Shown here piece by piece: positions 45,381-54,774 of a DNA stretch of 64,000 nt; positions within the stretch are counted from its first letter, which is position 1, and each line of letters starts with the position of its first letter. Under the pieces are notes generated by a model. It made no database searches, had not been told where the DNA came from, and saw only the letters and a list, made by a program, of their open reading frames with translations. Origin of the DNA: Mycolicibacterium sarraceniae (lineage in GTDB: Bacteria > Actinomycetota > Actinomycetes > Mycobacteriales > Mycobacteriaceae); contig NZ_AP022595.1 in assembly GCF_010731875.1 (NCBI RefSeq), forward strand, positions 868,001 to 932,000, given 5' to 3'. The position numbers and the translations under genes are program-made.

Positions 45381-46061
45381 TTATGGGGAGGCGGCCAGTA
45401 CCGCGTCGAGCGCGGAGAGGAACAGGCCGAGCCCGTCGTCCGACGGGCCGGTCAGCGCTTCGGTGGCGTGTTCGGGGTGCGGCATCAGCCCGACGACGCG
45501 GCCGTTGGCCGAGCTGACTCCGGCGATATCGCGCATCGAGCCGTTGGGGTTGTCGGCGTAGCGAAAGACCACCCGGCCTTCGCCCTCGAGTTCGTCGAGC
45601 ACGGCTTCGCTGGCCACATAGCGGCCCTCACCGGACTTCAGCGGCACCAACAGCTCGGCGCCCGACTCGTAGCGCGAGGTCCACGCGCTGGTGATGGAGT
45701 CCACCGTCAGCCAGACGTCGCGGCAGATGAAGTGCAGACCGGCGTTGCGGGTCAGCGCACCCGGCAGCAGCCCGGCCTCGCACAACACCTGGAATCCGTT
45801 GCAGATGCCCAGCACCGGCAGACCGGCGTTGGCCGCGGTGATGACCTCACCCATGACGGGTGCGAACTTCGCGATCGCACCGCAGCGCAGGTAATCGCCG
45901 TAGGAGAAACCACCCGGCACGACGACGGCGTCGACGCCTTTGAGGTCGGCGTCACCATGCCAGAGGCTGACCTCCTCGGCGCCGGCCAGCCGAACCGCGC
46001 GGGCGGCGTCGACGTCATCGAGCGTGCCGGGGAAGGTGATGACCCCGATCCGTGCGCTCAC
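45381..46061 (-). CDS. purQ: Phosphoribosylformylglycinamidine synthase subunit PurQ
   Basis: 226 residues. Class I glutaminase feeding ammonia to Pur[43 protein letters not shown] with nucleophile Cys, and MPHPEHA at the end with catalytic His/Glu. Its ATG overlaps the purS stop. Confidence 0.96.
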   Translation of the reverse strand: MSARIGVITFPGTLDDVDAARAVRLAGAEEVSLWHGDADLKGVDAVVVPGGFSYGDYLRCGAIAKFAPVMGEVITAANAGLPVLGICNGFQVLCEAGLLPGALTRNAGLHFICRDVWLTVDSITSAWTSRYESGAELLVPLKSGEGRYVASEAVLDELEGEGRVVFRYADNPNGSMRDIAGVSSANGRVVGLMPHPEHATEALTGPSDDGLGLFLSALDAVLAASP

Positions 46062-46297
46062 GCCTGCTCCCGGGTGACGGACCAGTCCTCGATCACCGTG
46101 TTCGCCAGCAGCGACTCGGCGATCTCGGCGAGTTCGGAATCACTGATCGAATCGTCGACTTCGAGTTCAAATCGTTTGCCCTGCCGGACATCCGAGACGC
46201 CGGCGTGTCCCAGCCGGCCCAGGGTGCCGACGATGGCCTGACCCTGGGGGTCGAGAATCTCGGCTTTGGGCATCACGTTGACCACCACACGGGCCAC
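46058..46297 (-). CDS. purS: Phosphoribosylformylglycinamidine synthase subunit PurS
   Basis: 79 residues, the normal PurS length. [19 protein letters not shown] and ISDVRQGK-like [13 protein letters not shown] are family marks; it bridges PurL and PurQ. GTG 46297 sits behind GGAGAG. Coupled to purQ by ATGA. Confidence 0.93.
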   Translation of the reverse strand: MARVVVNVMPKAEILDPQGQAIVGTLGRLGHAGVSDVRQGKRFELEVDDSISDSELAEIAESLLANTVIEDWSVTREQA

Positions 46298-46349
46298 GGG
46301 CTCTCCTGCTGACGTCGGGGAATGTTGCGGTGGTAACTCTACCGGCGGC

Positions 46350-47003
46350 TCACCGGCATGACCCGATGTAGGCGGTGCACAAGGGCGCGCCGAGCGCATC
46401 GAGCAGGGTCTCGTCGCTGGCCATCGGCCATGCGGTCAGTGGTGGTGCGGTCGACCACAGCGCCAACTCGGTCACGGAGCTGTTGGCTGCGTTGGTCATC
46501 AGATACTGGCGCAGGATCACCGGTCCGCTGATCACCGCGGCCATCCGGTCCTGCTGGTCGACAGTCAGCGAGGGCGAGGCCGTTGGATTGGTGCGTTGGC
46601 AGGACCGCAGCGCGGCCACAGCACGGTGAAAGACGTCGTCGGCGAGCTCACCCCCGCGCCAGGTCTCTCCGCGCCAGTGCATCACCGTCGCCTGCAGCTG
46701 CCACTGGCCGTCCGGGTTGATCACCGTGGCCCGTTCGGCGACGGCGTAGGCACGCGGATCCTCGGCGACCGGCGGGGTGCCGCACAGTTCTTCGAAACGG
46801 AACCGCGGCGCGGTGGCAGTCACCGCGACGCCGGCCAGGCGCGGCCAGGTGTAGCGGGCATTGAGCGGTATCGCCCACGGCGCAATCCACGCGGCGTCCG
46901 GGATGCGGTCGCAGTTGGGCGGGCAGGTGTCGGGGTCGGCGGCAGCGGGCGGTGCGATGGCAAGCCCGCAGGCCACCAGCACCACCGCGATAGCCAACCG
47001 CAC
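46350..47003 (-). CDS. Secreted hypothetical protein
   Basis: 217 residues. Signal peptide LAIAVVLVACGLAIAPPAAA, mature start DPDTCPPNCDRIPDAAWI. Several Cys (TCPPNC, ELCGT, LRSCQ, PLCTAYIGSC) suggest disulfides outside the membrane. No catalytic motif is recognised. A family of exported mycobacterial proteins lies at this place near purS. Divergent from the metallo-hydrolase gene. GTG start chosen at the signal peptide. Confidence 0.75.
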   Translation of the reverse strand: MRLAIAVVLVACGLAIAPPAAADPDTCPPNCDRIPDAAWIAPWAIPLNARYTWPRLAGVAVTATAPRFRFEELCGTPPVAEDPRAYAVAERATVINPDGQWQLQATVMHWRGETWRGGELADDVFHRAVAALRSCQRTNPTASPSLTVDQQDRMAAVISGPVILRQYLMTNAANSSVTELALWSTAPPLTAWPMASDETLLDALGAPLCTAYIGSCR

Positions 47004-47039
47004 GTTTCGCCGCCTCCCCACGCGCGCACAATCGTAGAC

Positions 47040-47678
47040 ATGGAACTGACGCATTTCGGGCATTCGTGCCTTCTCGCCGAGTTCGACGGAGCCACGCTGT
47101 TGTTCGATCCGGGAAGTTTCTCCCACGGTTTCGAGGGTGTCACCGGCCTGTCGGCCATCCTGATCACCCACCAACACGCCGACCATGCTGACCGGGAACG
47201 GCTGCCCGCACTGGTCGAGGCCAACCCGAACGCGGTGCTCTACGCCGATCCGGCTACCGCAGCCGAGCTCGGTGAACCGTGGCGCGCCGTGCACGTCGGC
47301 GACTCGGTGAGCGTCGCCGGCCTGACGATCCGCGGGGTCGGCGGGCGGCACGCCGTCATCCATCCGGAGATCCCGGTGATCGACAACATCTCGTATCTGG
47401 TCGGCGATGACGACCATCCCGCCCGGCTCATGCATCCCGGCGATGCGTTGTTCGTGCCCGACGAGCCGGTGGACGTGCTGGCCGCTCCGGCGGCCGCACC
47501 ATGGATGCGGATCTCCGAGGCGGTCGACTACCTGCGGGCGGTGGCACCGGCGCATGCGGTCCCGATTCATCAGGGCATAGTGGCTCCGGAGGCGCGTGGC
47601 ATCTATTACGGTCGGCTCACCGAGATGACCGACACCGACTTCCGGGTGTTGCCGGAGGAAAACTCGTTCCGGTTCTGA
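47040..47678 (+). CDS. MBL-fold metallo-hydrolase
   Basis: 212 residues; counterpart of Rv0786c. Metal motif THQHADHADRER (HxHxDH), first strand THFGHSCLLAEFDG, and LMHPGDALF as third ligand region, resembling UlaG/YycJ-like hydrolases. Substrate unknown. Confidence 0.88.
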   Translation: MELTHFGHSCLLAEFDGATLLFDPGSFSHGFEGVTGLSAILITHQHADHADRERLPALVEANPNAVLYADPATAAELGEPWRAVHVGDSVSVAGLTIRGVGGRHAVIHPEIPVIDNISYLVGDDDHPARLMHPGDALFVPDEPVDVLAAPAAAPWMRISEAVDYLRAVAPAHAVPIHQGIVAPEARGIYYGRLTEMTDTDFRVLPEENSFRF

Positions 47679-47711
47679 GCTCGCAAGGCAGACAGGCGAA
47701 TTGATCAGCTG

Positions 47712-47822
47712 ATGTTCGAAAACTGGCGGGTGCGCCGACACGGGCAACCCTGTCCGGCGACCGTCGAGCGCGCGCAGCAGGAGGCCCAACGCCGACACCT
47801 ACTCGACCAACCGCCGGAATAG
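47712..47822 (+). CDS. Possible 36-aa basic peptide
   Basis: ATG 47712: FENWRVRRHGQPCPATVERAQQEA and a short tail. Composition and codon use look coding, and it lies on the same strand 19 bp before the next SDR gene. No family recognised and no clear Shine-Dalgarno; it may be a remnant. Confidence 0.4.
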   Translation: MFENWRVRRHGQPCPATVERAQQEAQRRHLLDQPPE

Positions 47823-47841
47823 ACACCCCAAGGAGAAACCA

Positions 47842-48642
47842 GTGAGCGCAACCGATCTCGAGAACCTGTTCGGCCTGGCCGGCAAGACCGCGCTGGTCAC
47901 CGGTGGGAGCAGTGGCATCGGCGTGATGATCGCGCGCGGGCTGCTGCAGGCCGGTGCCAGCGTGATCATCAGCTCCCGCAAGGCCGACAAGTGCGAGCAG
48001 GCCGTTGCGGAGCTGTCGGCGTTCGGGACAGTACGGGCCATTCCGGCGGATCTGTCCAGGCAGGAGGAGTGCAGACGGCTGGCGGCCGAGGTGCTTGCCG
48101 GCACCGATGAGATGCACATCCTGGTCAACAACGCCGGCGCGACGTGGGGCGAACCGCTGGAGTCGTTTCCGGCCTCGGCGTGGGACAAGGTGCTCGACCT
48201 GAACGTGAAATCGCCGTTCTGGGTGGTCCAGGAATTGGTGGGAGCGTTGCGCAAGGCCGGCACCCAGGACGACCCCGCACGGGTGATCAATATCGGCAGC
48301 ATCGACGGGATCCACGTCCCGGTCATGAACACCTACTCCTACTCGGCCAGCAAGGCCGCCCTGCACCAGATCACCCGGGTCCTGGCTAAAGAGCTTGGGC
48401 CGCAACACATCACGGTGAACGCCGTGGCACCGGGGCCGTTCCAGTCGAAGATGATGGCCGCCACGCTGGACGCCTTCGGTGATGCGATCGCCGCCTCGTC
48501 GCCGCTGCGGCGGATCGGCCGCGACGACGATATGGCCGGCATCGCGGTCTTCTTGGCCAGTCGCGCCGGGGCCTACGTGAACGGGGCGATCATCCCGGTC
48601 GACGGCGGGATGGCGACGACGGCGAGTGGCTCAGGGCGATAG
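47842..48642 (+). CDS. SDR family oxidoreductase
   Basis: 266 residues, classical SDR. ALVTGGSSGIGVMIARGL (cofactor), NNAG, catalytic Ser in INIGSIDG, YSASKAALH with Tyr and Lys, and APGPFQSKMM. The Ser-Ser-Arg-Lys after strand 2 suggests NADP(H). Substrate not deducible. AAGGAG lies before the GTG start. Confidence 0.88.
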   Translation: MSATDLENLFGLAGKTALVTGGSSGIGVMIARGLLQAGASVIISSRKADKCEQAVAELSAFGTVRAIPADLSRQEECRRLAAEVLAGTDEMHILVNNAGATWGEPLESFPASAWDKVLDLNVKSPFWVVQELVGALRKAGTQDDPARVINIGSIDGIHVPVMNTYSYSASKAALHQITRVLAKELGPQHITVNAVAPGPFQSKMMAATLDAFGDAIAASSPLRRIGRDDDMAGIAVFLASRAGAYVNGAIIPVDGGMATTASGSGR

Positions 48643-48656
48643 TCAGGGGCCATTAG

Positions 48657-49361
48657 TCAGGCTGCGGAGGTGGCGGGTACCGCTGATCCCCAGCGGTACA
48701 CCGTCGGCACGCAGCCGTGCATGAGGGCCAGATCGATCGCGTCGAGCATGGCCTGACGAGGCCCGACCTTGCCCAATTGTTTTGCAGTGACGGCCAATCG
48801 GACGATTCCACCACGGCGTGCGGTGCGTTCCGCGGAGAGCACCAGCGTGCGACACCACCATGGTTCGGTGACGAAACCTTCGCCGATGCCGACCACCCGT
48901 GCGCGCACAGTCTCGCCGGTCACCAGATCGGTGATCCCGTGCAGATCGACCAGCAGGCGGAAGCCGTTGCGCGGCAGCGCGAGCGCGGTGCCCGACGAGA
49001 CTGTCCAACCCGGAGCAGCGAACAGCCGGGTGCGCAGGCCGACGTGTTCGAGCACTCGGTCGGCTCCCATCAGCCGCAGGTTCGCTTCGTGCGCAGGCAG
49101 CGCGGCGAACTCGCCGCGCCGCTGCTTAGTGGCCGCGGCGTCGAAGCCGTGCAGCACTACCGCATCCCCTTCGGCGCGCCGGCGGGTCAGCCAGTCGATG
49201 GTGCGCGGGTCGGATTCCAGCCGGTAGCCATTCTTTTGCCGCGGTGCGACCAGCAGCGACAGCGCAACGTTGCGGGCGTCGAGTGCCCTGCAGAACTCGG
49301 TGACGTCGCCGCACGTGCGGTCACTGATGCCGGACACCGACACGATGAGTTGTCCAGCCAC
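48657..49361 (-). CDS. DUF2334 polysaccharide-deacetylase-like protein
   Basis: 234 residues. LIVSVSGISDRTCGDVTEF at the N-terminus and VVLHGFD in place of the usual deacetylase His pair match DUF2334 of mycobacteria. Later AAPGWTVSSGTALALPRNGF. It probably acts on a cell-envelope carbohydrate, though metal ligands look incomplete. Confidence 0.75.
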   Translation of the reverse strand: MAGQLIVSVSGISDRTCGDVTEFCRALDARNVALSLLVAPRQKNGYRLESDPRTIDWLTRRRAEGDAVVLHGFDAAATKQRRGEFAALPAHEANLRLMGADRVLEHVGLRTRLFAAPGWTVSSGTALALPRNGFRLLVDLHGITDLVTGETVRARVVGIGEGFVTEPWWCRTLVLSAERTARRGGIVRLAVTAKQLGKVGPRQAMLDAIDLALMHGCVPTVYRWGSAVPATSAA

Positions 49362-49430
49362 AGTTGCAGTGTGGCAATTTCAGATGTCCGTACGGTGTCT
49401 GACATCAAGATGTCAGGCGTCCATCCGGGT

Positions 49431-49919
49431 TCAGCCCGGCAGGACCGCCTCGATCGCCGCCACCACTTCGGGGGCATCCGGTGTGGTTTGCGGGCGGAAC
49501 CGGTTGACCACCGAGCCACCCGGTGCGATCACGAACTTCTCGAAGTTCCACTGGATGTCACCGGCTTTGCCCTCGCCGTCTGCGAATGCGGTGAGCTCGG
49601 CGTAGAGCGGGTGCCGGCCCGGCCCGTTGACATCGGTCTTGGCCAGCAGCGGGAACGTCACCCCGTAGGTGGTCGAGCAGAAGGTCTGGATCTCCTCCGC
49701 CGATCCCGGCTCCTGCCCCATGAACTGGTTACACGGCACGCCGATCACGGTCAGCCCGCGGTCGGCATAGTCGCGGGCAAGTTTCTCCATCGCCTCGTAC
49801 TGCGGGGTGAGGCCGCATTTGGAGGCAACGTTGACCAAAAGGACCGCGCGGTCGGCGTAGTCGGCCAGCGAGGTGGGTGCGCCGGCGAGCGTGGTGAGCG
49901 GGATATCGGTCAGACTCAT
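49431..49919 (-). CDS. Glutathione peroxidase-family thiol peroxidase
   Basis: 162 residues. Catalytic Cys in VNVASKCGLTPQYE, then GVPCNQFMGQEPG (Gln) and WNFEKFVI (Trp-Asn). This Cys-type GPx is expected to use thioredoxin or mycothiol rather than glutathione. ATG 49919 gives family length. Adjacent to ptrB on the same strand. Confidence 0.92.
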   Translation of the reverse strand: MSLTDIPLTTLAGAPTSLADYADRAVLLVNVASKCGLTPQYEAMEKLARDYADRGLTVIGVPCNQFMGQEPGSAEEIQTFCSTTYGVTFPLLAKTDVNGPGRHPLYAELTAFADGEGKAGDIQWNFEKFVIAPGGSVVNRFRPQTTPDAPEVVAAIEAVLPG

Positions 49920-49929
49920 GCGGCTGACC

Positions 49930-52017
49930 CTAGCAAGCACCCGCGGTGGACAGCAGCCACGAGTACTGGAAAGCGGTTTCCTTCCAGCGCTCGTAGCGGC
50001 CGCTGATCCCACCGTGGCCGGCGGCCATCTGAGTCTTCAGCAGTACCGGATGCGCGTCGGTCTTGGTGTGTCGAAGTGCGGCAACCCACTTCGCGGGCTC
50101 GACGTAGAGAACCCGGGTGTCGTTGAGCGACGTCATCGCCAGGATCGCCGGATACTGCTTGGCTTCGACGTTCTCGTACGGCGAATACGACTTCATGTAG
50201 AAGTAGACATCCTTGTTCTCCAAGGGGTTTCCCCACTCGTCCCACTCCGTCACCGTCAGCGGCAACGACGGATCCAGGATCGTGGTCAGCGGATCCACGA
50301 AGGGCACCTGCGCGAGGATTCCGGCGAACAGGTGCGGCGCCAGGTTCGCGACGGCCCCCATCAGCAGGCCGCCGGCACTCCCGCCCAGAGCCACCAGATT
50401 CTCTGGTCGGGTCAATCCGGAGTCGACGAGATGCTGTGCTGCCGCGATGAAGTCAGTGAAGGTGTTCCGCTTCTCCAGCAGCTTGCCATGTTCGTACCAC
50501 AGCCGCCCCATCTCACCACCACCGCGGACGTGGGCGATCGCGAAGACCATTCCCCGGTCAAGCAGGGACAGCCTCGCCACCGAGAAGCGGGGGTCCTCCG
50601 ACGACTCGTAGGCGCCGTAGCCGTACAACAATGCGGGAGCCGGGAATTCGATACCCGCTTTGTAGATGACGGAGATCGGCACGCGGGTGCCGTCCTCGGC
50701 GACGGCCCAATCCCGGCGCTCGACGTAGTCCTCTCGGCGGTAGCCGCCCAGCACCGGCTGCTCGCGCAGCAGCGTGCGCTCGCCGGTGGCCAGGTCGAGA
50801 TCGTAGATGCGCAGCGGGGTGACGAACGAGGTGGTGCCCACCCGTAGCTTGGGTGTTGACCAGTTTGGGTTGCCGGCCATCCCCGACGACGACAGCTCCG
50901 AGTCGAAGGCGATCTCCTCGGGCGCGCCATAGCCATCGGCAGTGATGGGCCACAATTGGATTCGCGGCAGTGCTTCCCTACGGTAGCTGACCACCAGGTG
51001 GTCGGCGAATATATCGACACCGTCGAGGCGCACATCGTCGCGCGCGGGAATCAAGGTGCGCTGGTCTCCTGGATCGGCGACCGGCGCCTCGACAAGAGTG
51101 AAGTTGACCGCACCGTCGTTATGCAGGATGAGGAACTTGTCCGCACCGCCGACGACGGCGTGATCCACCGAGTACTCGATACCGTCGCGGCGCGGAAGCA
51201 CGCTGGTGAATCCGGTGTTCGGGTCATCGGCATCGCCGAACCAGACCTGCGAGGTGATCGCGGAGCCGGCGGCGATGATCACGTACTTGTTACTGCGGGT
51301 GCGGCCAATCCCGATCCAGAACCGTTCGTCGGACTCATGGAACACCTGCTCGTCGGGCTGATCTGAGCCGAGCCGATGGCGCCAGACGGTGTCCGGGCGC
51401 CACGCCTCGTCGACCGTCGTGTAGTACACCGTGGCGTTGTCGGCGGCCCACGTCACCCCGGACGATATTCCGATGATCTCATCTCCGATGCGCTCACCGG
51501 TGCGTAAGTCTTTGAACCGCAGGGTGTACCGTTCGTCGCCGACGACATCGACGGAGTACGCCAGCAGATTGCCGTCCAGGCTCACGCTGCTCGCGCCGAG
51601 TGAGAAGAAGTCGTGGCCGTCGGCCTCGATGTTCTCGTCGAGGAGCACCTGTTCACCGGGGACGTTGGTGTTCTCATCGAATACCGGCGGGTCCCAGTCG
51701 TCGGCGCCGGCGATCGGGGCGCGGCAATGGGCGCTGTATTGCTTGCCTTGGAAACTGCGCCCGTAATACCACCAGTCACCGCGCCGAGTCGGAATCGACA
51801 TATCGGTTTCCTTGGTGCGGGCTTTGATCTCGTCGAAGATCTTCTGCCGCAACGGCTCCAGGTGTGCGGTGGTCTCGTCGGCGTAGGTGTTCTCGGCTTC
51901 CAGGTAGCCGATGACCTCCGGGTCGGACTTTTCACGCAACCACTCGTAGGGATCGACGAAGACATCGTCATGGAAGACACGTTCGGTGTCGACCCGCTTG
52001 GCGATGGGAGCAGTCAC
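49930..52017 (-). CDS. ptrB: Oligopeptidase B (S9A), PtrB
   Basis: 695 residues. N-terminal beta-propeller followed by an alpha/beta-hydrolase domain. Ser in [10 protein letters not shown], Asp in LNDTRVLY, His in [25 protein letters not shown] is typical of oligopeptidase B. It cleaves short peptides after basic residues. The homologue is split into Rv0781/Rv0782 in M. tuberculosis; here it is intact. GTG 52017 overlaps the purC stop by 4 nt. Confidence 0.95.
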   Translation of the reverse strand: MTAPIAKRVDTERVFHDDVFVDPYEWLREKSDPEVIGYLEAENTYADETTAHLEPLRQKIFDEIKARTKETDMSIPTRRGDWWYYGRSFQGKQYSAHCRAPIAGADDWDPPVFDENTNVPGEQVLLDENIEADGHDFFSLGASSVSLDGNLLAYSVDVVGDERYTLRFKDLRTGERIGDEIIGISSGVTWAADNATVYYTTVDEAWRPDTVWRHRLGSDQPDEQVFHESDERFWIGIGRTRSNKYVIIAAGSAITSQVWFGDADDPNTGFTSVLPRRDGIEYSVDHAVVGGADKFLILHNDGAVNFTLVEAPVADPGDQRTLIPARDDVRLDGVDIFADHLVVSYRREALPRIQLWPITADGYGAPEEIAFDSELSSSGMAGNPNWSTPKLRVGTTSFVTPLRIYDLDLATGERTLLREQPVLGGYRREDYVERRDWAVAEDGTRVPISVIYKAGIEFPAPALLYGYGAYESSEDPRFSVARLSLLDRGMVFAIAHVRGGGEMGRLWYEHGKLLEKRNTFTDFIAAAQHLVDSGLTRPENLVALGGSAGGLLMGAVANLAPHLFAGILAQVPFVDPLTTILDPSLPLTVTEWDEWGNPLENKDVYFYMKSYSPYENVEAKQYPAILAMTSLNDTRVLYVEPAKWVAALRHTKTDAHPVLLKTQMAAGHGGISGRYERWKETAFQYSWLLSTAGAC

Positions 52018-52907
52018 GGGTTGGGTCCGATCCAGTCGGCGAACGACAAACCTGAAATGCGTTCGTAGGCTTCGATATAACGGGCACGGGTCGCTTCGAC
52101 GATATCGTCGGGCAACGGCGGTGGCGGGGCCGAACCGTGACGGTCCCAGCCTGATTCGGGCCCGGTGAGCCAATTGCGAACGAACTGCTTGTCGTAGCTG
52201 GGCTGCACCACCCCCTGCCGATAGCTGTCGGCGGGCCAGTACCGGGACGAGTCCGGGGTGAAGACTTCGTCGGCCAGCACCACCCGGTCGTCGGCATCGA
52301 CACCGAACTCGAACTTGGTATCGGCGATGATGACGCCCTTCGCCCACGCGTGGTCGGCGGCCTGGATGTAGATCTGCAGGGTGCGTTCGCGGAGTTGGTT
52401 GGCGCGCACGGCGCCGACGAGTTCGATGGCCTTGTCGAATGTGATGTTCTCGTCGTGTTCGCCCAGCTCGGCCTTGCTCGCCGGGGTGAACAGCGGCTCG
52501 TCGAACTTGCTGGCTTCGACCAGCCCCGGGGGCAGCGCGATACCGCACACGGTGCCGTCGCGCTGGTAGTCCAGCAGGCCCGAACCGGTGAGGTAGCCAC
52601 GGGCCACGCACTCGATCGGCACCATCTCCAGCCGGCGCACCACCAGGGCGCGGCCCAGCACCTCGTCGGGGATGCGGGGGTCGTCGGGCGGGCCGGCCAG
52701 GTGGTTGGGGGCGTCGATGTAGTCGAAGAAGAACACGCTCATCGCGGTGAGGATGCGACCCTTGTCGGGGATCAGACTGTCCAGGATGTAGTCGTAGGCC
52801 GAGATCCGGTCGCTGGCGACGAACAGCAGGTGCTCGTTGTCGATGCGGTAGATCTCGCGGACTTTGCCGCTGGCCAGATGTTGATAGTCGCTCAGAGCAG
52901 GGCGCAT
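52014..52907 (-). CDS. purC: SAICAR synthetase PurC
   Basis: 297 residues. [28 protein letters not shown] at the start, [22 protein letters not shown], and FVRNWLTG near the end. Joins CAIR and aspartate with ATP in the purine pathway. Coupled to ptrB. Confidence 0.97.
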   Translation of the reverse strand: MRPALSDYQHLASGKVREIYRIDNEHLLFVASDRISAYDYILDSLIPDKGRILTAMSVFFFDYIDAPNHLAGPPDDPRIPDEVLGRALVVRRLEMVPIECVARGYLTGSGLLDYQRDGTVCGIALPPGLVEASKFDEPLFTPASKAELGEHDENITFDKAIELVGAVRANQLRERTLQIYIQAADHAWAKGVIIADTKFEFGVDADDRVVLADEVFTPDSSRYWPADSYRQGVVQPSYDKQFVRNWLTGPESGWDRHGSAPPPPLPDDIVEATRARYIEAYERISGLSFADWIGPNP

Positions 52908-52958
52908 CGCGTCAGCCTATCGGCCGCTCACGGGGCGTGACTGTGCTGGGATCAAGCG

Positions 52959-53597
52959 ATGAGATCGCGGTTCCTGCCCTATGCGACCACCCCCGGCCGG
53001 CTCATCGCGCAGGTGTTCAGCGACCTGCTGGTCGCGTCGTGGATTACGGTCTGGGTGCTTGTCGGGCTCGCGGTGCATTCCGCGGTCGCGACGATCGCCG
53101 AGGTGGGCCGCCAGGTCAAGGATGGCGCGACCGGCATCTCCGACAATCTGCACTCCGCCGGCGACAGCGCGCACAAGATCCCGCTGGTCGGGGACACGGT
53201 CTCCAAACCATTGCGCGCGGCCAGCGAGTACGCGCTGGATCTGGCCGGCGCCGGCGACAACCTCGACACCACGGCCTCCTGGCTGGCTGTGCTGCTGGGT
53301 GTCGCGGTGGCCGCCCCACCGATTCTGGCCATCGGGATGCCGTGGCTGTTCCTGCGCATCCGGTTCTTCCGGCGCAAGTGGACGGTCATCATGCTGGCCC
53401 GCACGCCGGCCGGTGAACAGCTGTTGGCGCTGCGCGCACTGGCCAACCGTCCCTTGCGCAGGCTCACCGAGGTGAGCTTCGACCCGGTCGGCGCGTGGCG
53501 GCGCGAAGACCCGTACGCGATCCGCGGGCTGGCCGCTCTCGAACTGCGCTCGGCGGGCGTCGGGCTCCCCCGGGCCTGGCGGCCTTCGGCGCGCTGA
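52959..53597 (+). CDS. Membrane protein, Rv0779c-like
   Basis: 212 residues. Two membrane helices (about 15-45 and 105-135) flank a periplasmic loop with an amphipathic helical stretch (VGRQVKDGATGISDNLHSAGDSA). A basic cytoplasmic tail follows. Divergent from purC. Function unknown; position matches Rv0779c. Confidence 0.8.
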   Translation: MRSRFLPYATTPGRLIAQVFSDLLVASWITVWVLVGLAVHSAVATIAEVGRQVKDGATGISDNLHSAGDSAHKIPLVGDTVSKPLRAASEYALDLAGAGDNLDTTASWLAVLLGVAVAAPPILAIGMPWLFLRIRFFRRKWTVIMLARTPAGEQLLALRALANRPLRRLTEVSFDPVGAWRREDPYAIRGLAALELRSAGVGLPRAWRPSAR

Positions 53598-53946
53598 CGA
53601 GCGCTGAGCGCAGGAACGCCGCGCGGGCGTATCTTCCTGCCGTCGAAGGCCCGCGGGTGGGAACCCATCTCACCGACCATCCCGCGACGGCGATGAGCTG
53701 GGATGTGCACCCCGAGTAGGTCGAGCTGTCGGATGCGTAGAAGCCAGCGTGGTTGCTGCGCTGGCTGTTTCGCCGCAATTGGTTCCGGGCTTCGGGGGTG
53801 TCACGCAGATCCCCGTCGACACCGGCGACGACGACATTTCGGCATTGAGCCGCGCCGGCTTCGGCCGCATCGACGTCGCCGACCCCGACGCGGCAATGCC
53901 CGCCGTTTCTATCGGCTCGCTGATCGGATCGGTTAGAGTCCGCGTC
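53598..53946. other. Intergenic stretch without recognised gene; holds the -10 box of the next SDR gene
   Basis: No reading frame here shows a known domain. TAGAGT (53934-53939) lies 7 nt before GTG 53947, a leaderless start. In M. tuberculosis a P450 gene (cyp126) occupies this interval, so this may be debris from its loss; sequence support for that is lacking. Confidence 0.45.
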
Positions 53947-54768
53947 GTGGCAGAGCTCGTCGACACCGTCGCAGTAATCACCGGCGCGGCCCGCGGGCAG
54001 GGCCGCAGCCACGCCGTGGCGCTGGCCGCCGAGGGTGCCGACATTATCGCGATCGACCGCTGCGCCGATATCGACTCGATCCCCTATCCGCTGGCCACCA
54101 AAGACGACCTCGATGAGACCGTCCGGCTGATCGAGGCCCACGGCCGTCGCGTCGTACCGGTGATCGCCGACGTCCGCGACCTCGACGCCCTGCAGCCCGG
54201 CGTACAGGCCGGTGTCGACGCGCTCGGCGAGATCGACATCGTCGTCGCCAACGCCGGAGTGGTCGCGATCGGCCTCAAAGATCCGCTCGATCAACAGCTG
54301 TACCGCGATATCGTCGACACGAACCTCGCCGGCGTGTGGCACACGATCGCGGCCACGGTGCCGTCGATCATCCGCAAGGGGCGTGGTGGTTCCATCATCT
54401 TGACCAGCTCCGCGCAGGGTCTGGTCGGCAAGGGTGGCGACGGCAGTGCGGCGATGTTCGCCTACGCCGCGGCCAAGCACGGGGTGGTCGGACTGATGCG
54501 ATCAGCGGCCAATGCCTATGCCCAGCACAACATTCGGGTCAATACCGTGCACCCCAGCGGGGTCGGCACACCGATGATACTCAATGACCACACCCTGCGG
54601 ACGTTTCAGGAGAACGCCAACGGGGCCGCACTGTCGGGCAACCTCCTGCCGGTCCCGTGGGTCGAATCCGAGGATGTCACCAACGTCGTGGTGTTCCTGG
54701 CCGGCCCGAAGGCGCGCTACATCACCGGCGTGGCACTCCCGGTCGACGCCGGTCACGCCGTGATGTGA
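53947..54768 (+). CDS. SDR family, mycofactocin-coupled oxidoreductase
   Basis: 273 residues. The cofactor loop AVITGAARGQGRSHAVALAAEGADIIAIDRC is the hallmark of the mycofactocin-dependent SDR group, which keeps its NAD bound. NAGV, Ser in LTSSAQG, YAAAKHG (Tyr, Lys) and HPSGVGTPM follow. Acts probably on an alcohol with mycofactocin as electron acceptor; substrate unknown. Convergent with purB. Confidence 0.88.
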   Translation: MAELVDTVAVITGAARGQGRSHAVALAAEGADIIAIDRCADIDSIPYPLATKDDLDETVRLIEAHGRRVVPVIADVRDLDALQPGVQAGVDALGEIDIVVANAGVVAIGLKDPLDQQLYRDIVDTNLAGVWHTIAATVPSIIRKGRGGSIILTSSAQGLVGKGGDGSAAMFAYAAAKHGVVGLMRSAANAYAQHNIRVNTVHPSGVGTPMILNDHTLRTFQENANGAALSGNLLPVPWVESEDVTNVVVFLAGPKARYITGVALPVDAGHAVM

Positions 54769-54774
54769 GCGAAC

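Noticed and set aside
47712..47822. Promotion of the 36-aa frame to a firm gene
   Set aside because: No ribosome site, no -10 box in leaderless position and no family; kept only as low-confidence.
53749..53946. In-frame 66-codon extension of the mycofactocin-type SDR
   Set aside because: The SDR Rossmann start follows GTG 53947 directly and has a -10 box at the right distance; the extension has no domain.
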